DNA of 6,043 bases from Desulfovibrio sp. (lineage in GTDB: Bacteria; Desulfobacterota; Desulfovibrionia; Desulfovibrionales; Desulfovibrionaceae): the NCBI GenBank assembly GCA_003525525.1, contig DQED01000234.1:1-6043 (forward strand), written 5' to 3'. The translations under genes were made by a program, and so were the position numbers. The notes under the pieces were generated by a model that had not been told where the DNA came from, ran no database searches, and saw only the letters and a program-made list of their open reading frames with translations. Positions within the stretch are counted from its first letter, which is position 1, and each line of letters opens with the position of its first letter. Positions 1-5,348 of this stretch are shown in pieces.

Positions 1-95
1 CCTCGCGCCTGGCCGCCGTGCGCGCGGCCATCCGCCGCGTCGGGCGCACGCCCTCCACCGCCGTGGGCGGGTCCAAAAGGAGACGTCATGGCTGA
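1..95 (+). CDS. C-terminal end of upstream gene, possibly HydE (partial)
   Basis: An open frame enters from the left edge (codons in phase with base 3) and stops at TGA 93-95. It encodes 30 residues starting SRLAAVRAAIRRVGRTP and ending in a basic tail, KRRRHG. An amphipathic helix followed by a Gly-Arg-Thr-Pro segment near the C-terminus is what I would expect of HydE, the radical-SAM enzyme that works with HydF and HydG in H-cluster assembly. The stop lies 8 bp inside hydF, so the two genes should be cotranscribed and translationally coupled, which also fits a hydrogenase-maturation partner. The fragment is too short to prove the family. HydG is less likely, because its C-terminus as I recall it looks different. 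No other frame gives a convincing tail. Confidence 0.45.
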   Translation, partial: SRLAAVRAAIRRVGRTPSTAVGGSKRRRHG

Positions 96-1305
96 ATCCG
101 AAGGAAACAAGGCCCCGCGCGGCGTGCGGCTCGTCATCACGCTCGTCGGGCGCACCAACGCCGGCAAGTCGTCGCTCCTGAACGCCGTCGCCGGCCAGGA
201 CGTGGCCATCGTCTCGGACGTGGCCGGCACCACCACCGACCCCGTGGCCAAGGCCTACGAGCTGTTGCCCTTGGGCCCCGTGACCTTCTACGACACCGCC
301 GGCCTCGACGACACGGGCGCACTCGGCGCCCTGCGCATGGCCGCCACGAAAAAGGTGCTCTGGCGCACGGACATCGCCGTGGTGGTCGTCGACGCCGCCT
401 CGGGCCTGACCGACGCCGAGCGCGGCATCGTCGCCGACATCCGCCGCCTGGAGATTCCGTTCCTCGTCGTGTTCAACAAGGCCGACCTGGCCGCGCCGTC
501 CGAGGCCGACCTCGCCTGGTGCCGCGACGCCGGCATCCGCTTCGTGAGCGCCAGCGCCGCCACCGGCCAGGGCGCGACCACGGTCAAGGAGGCGCTCATC
601 GCCCTGGCCCCGGCCGAAGCCGTGCGCGAACCCGTGCTCGCCGGCGACCTCTTCGGCGAGGGCGCGACCGTGGTCTGCGTGGTGCCCATCGACCTGGCCG
701 CGCCCAAGGGCCGGCTCATCCTGCCGCAGGTGCAGGTCATCCGCGAGATCCTCGACGGCGACGCCACGGCCGTCGTGGTCAAGGAACGCGAGCTGGAAGC
801 CGCCCTGGAAAACATGCGCCGGCCGCCGGCCCTGGTCGTCACCGACTCCCAGGTCATCCTCAAGGTCGCGGGCGACGTGCCCGACGCCGTGCCGCTGACC
901 ACCTTTTCCACGCTCTTCGCCCGCTACAAGGGCGACCTGCCCACCCTCGTCGCCGGCGCGTCGGCCATCGACCGGCTTCGCGACGGCGACGCCGTGCTCA
1001 TGGCCGAAGCCTGCTCCCACCACGTCCAGGCAGACGACATCGGGCGGGTGAAGCTGCCGCGCTGGATTTCCCAGTACACGGGCCGCGACCTGCGCTTCGA
1101 AATCCATGCCGGCCACGACTTCCCCGACGACCTGGAGCGCTACGCGCTGGTCGTGCACTGCGGCTCGTGCATGCTCGGGCGCATGGAAATGGTCCGACGC
1201 ATCCGGGAATGCGTGCGCCGGGGCGTGCCCGTCACCAACTACGGCGTGGCCATCTCCAAGGTGCAGGGCGTGCTCGCGCGGGTGTTGCGCCCGTTCGGGC
1301 TGTAG
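88..1305 (+). CDS. hydF: [FeFe]-hydrogenase maturation GTPase HydF
   Basis: HydF is the cytoplasmic GTPase and scaffold on which HydE and HydG build the 2Fe precursor of the H-cluster before its transfer to the apo-hydrogenase. The 405-residue length is normal for the family. The N-terminal GTPase domain shows all motifs: P-loop GRTNAGKS (21-28), switch I Thr in GTTTDP (47-52), DTAG (69-72), NKAD (130-133) and SAS (154-156). Asn24 in the P-loop is the residue linked to potassium activation in this GTPase class. The C-terminal cluster domain has the CxH motif (Cys309, His311) and HCxxC (His357, Cys358, Cys361), matching the known CxH-x(44-53)-HCxxC [4Fe-4S] site. The ATG at 88 is preceded by AGGAG at about 79-83 and overlaps the end of the upstream gene, indicating translational coupling. 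The family call is firm. The hydrogenase genes themselves are not in the window. Confidence 0.96.
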   Translation: MAESEGNKAPRGVRLVITLVGRTNAGKSSLLNAVAGQDVAIVSDVAGTTTDPVAKAYELLPLGPVTFYDTAGLDDTGALGALRMAATKKVLWRTDIAVVVVDAASGLTDAERGIVADIRRLEIPFLVVFNKADLAAPSEADLAWCRDAGIRFVSASAATGQGATTVKEALIALAPAEAVREPVLAGDLFGEGATVVCVVPIDLAAPKGRLILPQVQVIREILDGDATAVVVKERELEAALENMRRPPALVVTDSQVILKVAGDVPDAVPLTTFSTLFARYKGDLPTLVAGASAIDRLRDGDAVLMAEACSHHVQADDIGRVKLPRWISQYTGRDLRFEIHAGHDFPDDLERYALVVHCGSCMLGRMEMVRRIRECVRRGVPVTNYGVAISKVQGVLARVLRPFGL

Positions 1306-1360
1306 GGCCGCTGCGGCGCTTGGCAAAACCGCGGTCATACCGTACAAGCGGCTCCCCGTG

Positions 1361-1381
1361 GCGACAGGCGTCGTGTTTTTT
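1361..1381 (+). terminator. Weak candidate terminator after hydF
   Basis: A short stem (CGAC 1362-1365 with GTCG 1370-1373, extendable by one G-T pair) is followed after two bases by six T residues (1376-1381). It lies 56 bp after the hydF stop. The stem is only four to five pairs, so it is a weak intrinsic terminator at best. The stronger hairpin at 1580-1609 could serve instead. Confidence 0.25.
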
Positions 1382-1408
1382 CGTAACGAATCCTGTTTTA
1401 CCGTAAAA
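1380..1408. repeat. Two adjacent odd palindromes
   Basis: TTCGT-A-ACGAA (1380-1390) and TTTTAC-C-GTAAAA (1396-1408) are perfect inverted repeats around a single central base, with centres 17 bp apart. Such pairs can be binding sites for dimeric regulators, but no known operator is matched. The region is AT-rich, which raises the chance of accidental palindromes. Confidence 0.35.
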
Positions 1409-1511
1409 AAGAAACATTCCGCTCCGAACATCCTTCACATCGGAAAACTGTAACTGATTGGAAATATTTATCTTCGAGAAAAAATCACCACGCCGGTTTC
1501 TGGCATGGTTC

Positions 1512-1540
1512 TTGGTAAGTTACGAAACAGAGCAGACAAT
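1512..1540 (+). promoter_or_regulatory. Candidate housekeeping promoter for ktrBA
   Basis: TTGGTA (1512-1517) and GACAAT (1535-1540) each match four of six consensus bases of a sigma-70 promoter and are separated by the optimal 17 bp. Transcription would begin near 1547, giving a leader of about 110 nt before ktrB that includes the terminator hairpin at 1580-1609. A sigma-54-like sequence overlaps the upstream end (1501-1516). The match is moderate and is the best promoter candidate I found in this gap. Confidence 0.35.
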
Positions 1541-1557
1541 ACCTCCCTATTGTTCTG
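1533..1557 (+). repeat. Imperfect inverted repeat or hairpin in the ktrB upstream region
   Basis: CAGACAATA (1533-1541) can pair with TATTGTTCTG (1548-1557) around the loop CCTCCC, with one bulged base. It covers the proposed -10 element and start point, so it is placed like an operator. In RNA started further upstream it would be a leader stem. Confidence 0.35.
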
Positions 1558-1579
1558 ACCTCTCCTTCATCTCCCGCGC

Positions 1580-1609
1580 GGGGGCTCCCACAGAGCCCCC
1601 CATTTTTTT
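1580..1609 (+). terminator. Strong intrinsic terminator or attenuator before ktrB
   Basis: GGGGGCTC (1580-1587) and GAGCCCCC (1593-1600) form a perfect 8-bp stem with loop CCACA, followed by CA and seven T residues (1603-1609). This is a textbook rho-independent terminator on the plus strand. It lies 274 bp after the hydF stop but only 50 bp before the ktrB start. It may therefore end hydF readthrough, end a small RNA, or act as an attenuator in the ktrB leader. A 9-base sequence, CCGCGCGGG, occurs on both sides (1574-1582 and 1632-1640). Because its core is self-complementary, the two copies could pair around the hairpin. Confidence 0.8.
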
Positions 1610-1659
1610 CGCCGGCAACCCCTTGGTGAAACCGCGCGGGCTGGGCTACGAATCTCCCC

Positions 1660-3030
1660 ATGTGGCATAAGAAACTTTTCGCCCCCCTGGCCCTGCCCAT
1701 CCACCTGTTCGCCGGGGCGATCCTGTGCGGCGCGCTCCTGCTGTGCCAGCCCGTCAGCTGCCAGGGACGGCCCATCTCGTTTCTCGACGCCCTTTTCACC
1801 GCCACCTCGGCCGCCTGCGTCACCGGGCTCACGGTGGTCGATACGGGCACGGCCTTCACCCGCTTCGGCCAGACCGTGATCCTGGCGCTGATCCAGCTCG
1901 GCGGGCTCGGCATCATGACCTTCTCCACCCTGATCTTCTACCTCTGGCGACGCCGCGTCTCCCTGGCCGACCACATCGCCGTGGGCCAAAGCCTGCTGCA
2001 CGACGCCGCCTTCCACCTCGGGCGGTTCCTGGTGCGCATGGCCGCGGTCACGGCCTTCATCGAAGCCGTGGGGGCCGTGGCGCTCCATCTGCTCGACCCC
2101 CAGGGCTTCGCCCCGTATTCCGCGGTGTTCCACTCGATTTCGGCCTTTTGCAACGCCGGCTTCGGCCTGTTCCCGGACAACCTCATGGGCTATGCCACGA
2201 GCCCGGGGGTCAACCTCGTCTTCATGTGGCTGATCATAAGCGGCGGCCTGGGATTCGGCGTGCTCATCGAGGGCTACCGCACCGCCCGGTCGCGCCTGCG
2301 GCGTCTGGCCAGTCCCGAGACGCACCTCTTCCGCCTGTCCTGGCACGCCCGCACCGTGGTCCGGGTCTCGATCTTCCTCGTCCTGGCCGGCGCGGCTATG
2401 ATCTTTCTCGGCGAATTTCTCGGCAGCCGCTATCCCGAACTCTCGGCCACGGACAAGGTCGTGGCCGTGCTCTTCCAGTCCGTCACCTGCCGCACGGCGG
2501 GGTTCAACACCGTGGACATCGGGCGCATGGCCGACGCATCGCTGGTCATCATGATCCTTCTGATGTTCATCGGCGGCTCGCCGGGCTCCTGCGCCGGCGG
2601 CATCAAGACCACCACGTTCCGGGTGCTCGTCGCCTTTGGCGCGTCCCGCGTGCTGGGCCGGCGGCAGGCCGTGGTCGGCCGCTTCGCCGTGGACGAGGAC
2701 TCCATCGACAGGGCCGTGACCCTGACCGTGTTCGCCGGCGTGCTGGTCCTCGGTTCGGTGCTGCTGCTGTGCTTCACCGAGGGTGCGGTGGCCCCGCACG
2801 TGGAATCGGGCGGCCGCTTCCTGGAAATCCTGTTCGAAGCGGTTTCGGCCTTCGGCACGGTGGGCCTGTCCACGGGCATCACGCCGTCGCTCACCCCGGC
2901 GGGCAAGCTCGTGATCACCCTGCTCATGTTCGTGGGCAGACTCGGCCCCATCCTATTTCTTTCGGTGGCCCAAGGCTTCCAGGAACCGCTGCGCTACCGC
3001 TGGCCCGAACAGGGCATGATGATCGGCTGA
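1660..3030 (+). CDS. ktrB: KtrB/TrkH-family potassium uptake channel subunit
   Basis: This integral inner-membrane protein of 456 residues is the ion-conducting subunit of a Trk/Ktr/HKT-type potassium uptake system. Four repeated membrane-loop-membrane units are visible, each with a selectivity-filter glycine: TSAACVTGL (49-57), SAFCNAGFGL (161-170), SVTCRTAGFN (274-283) and EAVSAFGTVGLST (393-405). The glycine- and serine-rich IGGSPGSCAGGIKTTT (304-319) matches the third-unit loop that gates the pore. Arg427 in FVGRLGP matches the conserved arginine of the last helix. The length and the partner with a single RCK unit favour KtrB over classical TrkH. ATG 1660 is the only reasonable start, because the frame has a TGA at about 1627 and the first membrane helix follows at once. 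It has no Shine-Dalgarno sequence. ktrA follows 32 bp downstream. Confidence 0.92.
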   Translation: MWHKKLFAPLALPIHLFAGAILCGALLLCQPVSCQGRPISFLDALFTATSAACVTGLTVVDTGTAFTRFGQTVILALIQLGGLGIMTFSTLIFYLWRRRVSLADHIAVGQSLLHDAAFHLGRFLVRMAAVTAFIEAVGAVALHLLDPQGFAPYSAVFHSISAFCNAGFGLFPDNLMGYATSPGVNLVFMWLIISGGLGFGVLIEGYRTARSRLRRLASPETHLFRLSWHARTVVRVSIFLVLAGAAMIFLGEFLGSRYPELSATDKVVAVLFQSVTCRTAGFNTVDIGRMADASLVIMILLMFIGGSPGSCAGGIKTTTFRVLVAFGASRVLGRRQAVVGRFAVDEDSIDRAVTLTVFAGVLVLGSVLLLCFTEGAVAPHVESGGRFLEILFEAVSAFGTVGLSTGITPSLTPAGKLVITLLMFVGRLGPILFLSVAQGFQEPLRYRWPEQGMMIG

Positions 3031-3062
3031 CGGCGCGCCGCGCCGCGCCTTGCGGAGGAAAC

Positions 3063-3716
3063 ATGGCCGGAGATCAGGTCTGCATCATAGGACTGGGCAA
3101 GTTCGGCTTCCACATGGGCCGCTGCCTGACGGAACTGGGGCGCACGGTGGTCGGCGTGGACGGCAACCCGGAAAAGGTCAACAACGCCAAGAATGTCTTC
3201 ACGCAGGTCTACCAGCTCGACGCCCGGGACAAGCGGGCCCTGGAGCAGATCCACGTGGAGGAGATGTCCCACGTCGTGGTCTCGGTCGGGCATTCCATGG
3301 AGGCGAGCATCCTCATCTCGCTCTACCTCAAGGAGCTCGGCGTGCCGCAGGTCTGGGTCAAGGCCGTGTCCACGGACCACGAGAAGCTCCTGCTCAAGAT
3401 CGGCGTGGACACGGTGTTCATCCCCGAGCGTTTCGCCGCGAAAAACATGGCCCACCAGCTGGCCAGTCCCGGGCTCATCGAGTACCTGCCCATGGACAAG
3501 GACGTGGCCATCAAGGAGATCGGCATCGACGACTGGGCCGGCAAGACCCTGCGCCAGCTCGACCTGACCAACAAGCACCAGGTGCAGGTCATCGCCAAGA
3601 AGCTGTCCGGCGCGGCCCATTACACGTTCATCCCCCGGGCCGACGAAGCCCTCGCCGCGGGCGACAAGCTCGTGCTCGTCGGCCGCGAAGACCGCCTGGC
3701 GAGGCTGCGGCCGTGA
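3063..3716 (+). CDS. ktrA: KtrA-type RCK regulatory subunit of potassium uptake
   Basis: This cytoplasmic protein of 217 residues should form the ring that binds KtrB and gates potassium uptake in response to nucleotide. The RCK_N Rossmann domain (about 5-125) starts with IIGLGKFG, giving GxGxxG at Gly10, Gly12 and Gly15. Asp33 ends the second strand and would contact the ribose, and the QLDARD stretch (51-56) is near the adenine pocket. An RCK_C (TrkA_C) domain occupies about 140-217 and begins EYLPMDKDVAIKEI. TrkA proteins carry two such units and about 450 residues, so this single unit is KtrA-like. The start ATG has GGAGG at 3054-3058 with four bases between. The 32-bp gap to ktrB makes a two-gene operon very likely. 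I cannot tell which nucleotide (ATP/ADP, NAD(H) or c-di-AMP) is the ligand here. Confidence 0.93.
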   Translation: MAGDQVCIIGLGKFGFHMGRCLTELGRTVVGVDGNPEKVNNAKNVFTQVYQLDARDKRALEQIHVEEMSHVVVSVGHSMEASILISLYLKELGVPQVWVKAVSTDHEKLLLKIGVDTVFIPERFAAKNMAHQLASPGLIEYLPMDKDVAIKEIGIDDWAGKTLRQLDLTNKHQVQVIAKKLSGAAHYTFIPRADEALAAGDKLVLVGREDRLARLRP

Positions 3717-3733
3717 ATTTGTGGGGAAATGCC

Positions 3734-3790
3734 TCCGGCGGCCAGAGGGGGCGCGCCCCCTCTGGACTCCCAGAAAGGAGTCACGCCGGG
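3734..3790 (+). repeat. Three-stem GC-rich intergenic element after ktrA
   Basis: A closing stem CCGGCG (3735-3740) with CGCCGG (3784-3789), extendable by a T-G pair, encloses two hairpins. The first is a perfect 24-bp palindrome at 3742-3765, which folds as a 10-bp stem around CGCG. The second is GACTCC (3765-3770) with GGAGTC (3777-3782) around CAGAAA. Together they make a cloverleaf-like three-way junction. No T run follows directly, so it is not a standard intrinsic terminator. From memory, similar GC-rich hairpins following a CTCCGGCGGCC sequence are scattered between genes in Desulfovibrio genomes, which suggests a dispersed REP-like repeat. It may also protect the 3' end of the ktr transcript. 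Confidence 0.65.
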
Positions 3791-3801
3791 ATGCGAGAGC
3801 G

Positions 3802-3829
3802 TTGAAGTCCCATTTGGGGGCAACACAAT
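3802..3829 (+). promoter_or_regulatory. Candidate promoter for obg
   Basis: TTGAAG (3802-3807) and CACAAT (3824-3829) each match four of six sigma-70 consensus bases, with a 16-bp spacer. Transcription would start near 3836, leaving a short leader with AAGGAG at 3846-3851, five bases before the obg ATG. The same bases can also form a weak hairpin (GTTG 3801-3804 with CAAC 3821-3824, and CCC with GGG inside) followed by TTTTT at 3829-3833, so a terminator reading is possible. Confidence 0.3.
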
Positions 3830-3856
3830 TTTTCCATACGTCGTGAAGGAGTTTCC

Positions 3857-5068
3857 ATGCGTTTTGTCGACGAAGCCTGGATCGTTGTCCGCTCGGGCAA
3901 GGGCGGGCGCGGCGCGGTGTCGTTTCGCCGCGAGAAGTTCATTCCCCGGGGCGGCCCGGACGGCGGCGACGGCGGCAAGGGCGGCGACATCGTCTTTCGC
4001 GCCGACCCGGACCTGCTGACCCTGTACGACCTGCGCCTCAAGCGCATCTACGAGGCCAGGAACGGCGAAGGCGGCATGGGCCGCCAGAAGAACGGCCGTG
4101 CCGCCGAAGACCTCGTCATCCGCGTCCCCGTGGGCACGGAACTCTACGAGTTGCCGGCCCCGGATGCCCCGGAGGAGGCGAAACCCGTCGCCGTATCCGA
4201 GGTTGTCCCGGACGACGACGGCGACATCGAAGGCCTCGTCGTCGACGAGCACGGCTTCGTGCGCGAGGCCCCGGAGTTCGAGCCCAACCCGGATCTGATC
4301 CCGGAAAGCGAGGTCCGGGAGCACGAGGACGAGGCGCGGCTCCTGGCCGACCTCACGCTCCCGGGACAGGACTACGTCGCCTGCCGGGGCGGGCGCGGCG
4401 GCAAGGGCAACCTGCATTTCGCCTCGGCCACCATGCGCACGCCGCGCTTCGCCCAGCCCGGCGAGCCCGGCGAGGAGCGGCGCATCCGGCTCGTGCTCAA
4501 GGTTCTGGCCGACGTCGGCATCATCGGCCTGCCAAACGCGGGCAAATCGACGTTCATCGCGGCCGTGAGCCGCGCCCGGCCGAAAATCGCGGCCTACCCG
4601 TTCACCACGCTCACGCCCAACCTCGGCGTGATCGAAAACGACTACGGCGACCGGCTCATCCTGGCCGACATCCCGGGGCTGATCGAAGGCGCGCACCTGG
4701 GCCAGGGCCTTGGGCACCGCTTCCTGCGCCACGTGGAGCGCACGCGGGTGCTCCTGCACGTCGTCTCCGCCGAAGACGCCTCGCCCGAGGGCGTGTTCGA
4801 AGCCTTCAACGTCGTGGACGAGGAACTGCGCCTGTTCGACGAACGCCTGGCCGCGCGGCCGCAACTGCGCGTGGTCAACAAGATCGACCTGCTCACCCCC
4901 GAGGAGCTGGCCGCGCGCAAGGCCGCCGTGGCCGAGGCCGGGCAGAAGGTTCTTTTCATGTCCGCGCTCACGGGCGAAGGCGTGGAAGACGTGCTGGAAG
5001 CCTTGTGGCAGGCCGCGGCCCCGCGTCGTGACGACGCCGGCGGGGAAGAAGAACCGGACGCGCTGTAG
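3857..5068 (+). CDS. obg: Obg/CgtA GTPase with acidic insertion in the Obg fold
   Basis: Obg is an essential cytoplasmic GTPase that binds the 50S ribosomal subunit during its assembly and links growth to nucleotide state. The glycine-rich Obg fold covers residues 1 to about 215, including RSGKGGRGAVSFRREKF (12-28), GGPDGGDGGKGGD (32-44) and RGGRGGKGN (177-185). The GTPase domain shows GLPNAGKS (224-231), switch I YPFTTLTPN (247-255), DIPG (271-274), NKID (341-344) and SAL (369-371). Between PVGTELYEL (91-99) and LLADLTLPGQ (162-171), where most Obg proteins need only about ten residues, there are roughly 60 extra, rich in Asp and Glu. The C-terminus is a short acidic tail, with no OCT domain. 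The start is supported by AAGGAG at 3846-3851. The family call is firm; the role of the insertion is unknown. Confidence 0.95.
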   Translation: MRFVDEAWIVVRSGKGGRGAVSFRREKFIPRGGPDGGDGGKGGDIVFRADPDLLTLYDLRLKRIYEARNGEGGMGRQKNGRAAEDLVIRVPVGTELYELPAPDAPEEAKPVAVSEVVPDDDGDIEGLVVDEHGFVREAPEFEPNPDLIPESEVREHEDEARLLADLTLPGQDYVACRGGRGGKGNLHFASATMRTPRFAQPGEPGEERRIRLVLKVLADVGIIGLPNAGKSTFIAAVSRARPKIAAYPFTTLTPNLGVIENDYGDRLILADIPGLIEGAHLGQGLGHRFLRHVERTRVLLHVVSAEDASPEGVFEAFNVVDEELRLFDERLAARPQLRVVNKIDLLTPEELAARKAAVAEAGQKVLFMSALTGEGVEDVLEALWQAAAPRRDDAGGEEEPDAL

Positions 5069-5092
5069 CCGCTCCCGCCGCTGTGAAAACCC

Positions 5093-5134
5093 GGGCGCTC
5101 CCGTGCCGCGAACCGCGTCGGCACGGGGGCGCTC
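5093..5134. terminator. Long hairpin between obg and the convergent DUF1328 gene
   Basis: A 16-bp stem pairs 5093-5108 with 5119-5134 (two G-T pairs on the plus strand) around a 10-base loop. On the plus strand it is followed by GTTGTTT, a weak T run. On the minus strand it is followed by GGGTTTTC. It lies 24 bp after the obg stop and 13 bp beyond the stop of the minus-strand gene, the expected place for a terminator shared by convergent genes. Confidence 0.75.
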
Positions 5135-5147
5135 GTTGTTTGGGCGG

Positions 5148-5303
5148 TCAGAACATTTTGCGAATCAGCGACAGCACGAACAGGATCAGAAAGATATAGA
5201 ACAGAATCTTCGCCATGCCGACCGCCGCGCTGACGATGCCGGTAAAGCCCACGATGCCGGCGATCAGGGCGATGACGAGAAAGGTGACGGTCCAGGACAG
5301 CAT
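5148..5303 (-). CDS. Small DUF1328 (YtjA/UPF0391-type) membrane protein
   Basis: This gene of 51 codons encodes a very hydrophobic protein starting [20 protein letters not shown] and ending SLIRKMF. Two membrane segments are clear (about 4-24 and 31-47), joined by [12 protein letters not shown], and the C-terminus is basic. The pattern [44 protein letters not shown] is the DUF1328 family, which has about 50-60 residues. The function of the family is not established, so none is claimed here. The start is the ATG at 5303, with GGAGG at 5310-5314 and six bases between. An in-frame ATG two codons earlier sits directly against the GGAGG and is unlikely. It runs convergent to obg. Palindromic DNA lies just upstream (5332-5348). 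Confidence 0.9.
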   Translation of the reverse strand: MLSWTVTFLVIALIAGIVGFTGIVSAAVGMAKILFYIFLILFVLSLIRKMF

Positions 5304-5331
5304 AGGCATCCTCCGGTTATACGCATACGAA

Positions 5332-5348
5332 GGGAAACCGGTTTTCCC
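5332..5348. promoter_or_regulatory. Near-perfect palindrome upstream of the DUF1328 gene
   Basis: GGGAAACC (5332-5339) faces GGTTTTCCC (5340-5348), a perfect match apart from one extra T. It lies 28 bp before the DUF1328 start, between its ribosome-binding site and any upstream promoter. It could be an operator or a leader hairpin. Its centre (AACCGG, 5336-5341) can also pair with CCGGTT (5313-5318), which touches the ribosome-binding site, so two exclusive folds exist. I found no strong promoter. A minus-strand pair, TTGTCG and TACAGA with 17-bp spacing, lies just upstream but is a poor match. Confidence 0.4.

Larger units (their letters stand above)
1306..1659. other. AT-richer intergenic region between hydF and ktrB
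   Basis: This 354-bp stretch has runs of A and T that contrast with the very GC-rich coding DNA on both sides. I see no convincing gene in it. The one plus-strand open frame (1458-1670) starts at a TTG with no ribosome-binding site, runs through the terminator hairpin and overlaps the ktrB start. The region holds a weak possible hydF terminator (1361-1381), two adjacent short palindromes (1380-1408), promoter-like sequences (1501-1540), a hairpin (1533-1557) and a strong intrinsic terminator (1580-1609). Its density of signals suggests a regulatory leader for ktrB, or a small untranslated RNA ending at 1609. No tRNA or riboswitch class is recognisable to me. Confidence 0.6.

Noticed and set aside
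1458..1670. A 70-codon plus-strand frame in the hydF-ktrB gap
   Set aside because: It starts with TTG without a ribosome-binding site, reads through the intrinsic terminator, overlaps the ktrB start and matches no family I know.
1567..2799. A 410-codon minus-strand open frame opposite ktrB
   Set aside because: Its product is dominated by Gly, His, Glu, Asp and Gln with no hydrophobic core or motif. It is the usual antisense shadow of a high-GC gene, and ktrB is unambiguous.
3031..3048. GC-rich CGGCGCGCCGCGCCGCGCC in the ktrB-ktrA gap
   Set aside because: It contains the 8-bp palindrome GGCGCGCC but is too short and too low in complexity to support a terminator or operator. It is most likely simple GC-rich spacer.
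1725..3716. A 663-codon plus-strand frame joining a ktrB shadow to KtrA
   Set aside because: Only the part from 3063 is real KtrA. The preceding portion is Arg- and Pro-rich out-of-frame ktrB sequence, so this is not a fusion protein.
3620..4864. A 414-codon minus-strand open frame opposite obg
   Set aside because: It is a shadow of the obg codon bias. It spans the intergenic three-stem element and the obg start and shows no recognisable domain.
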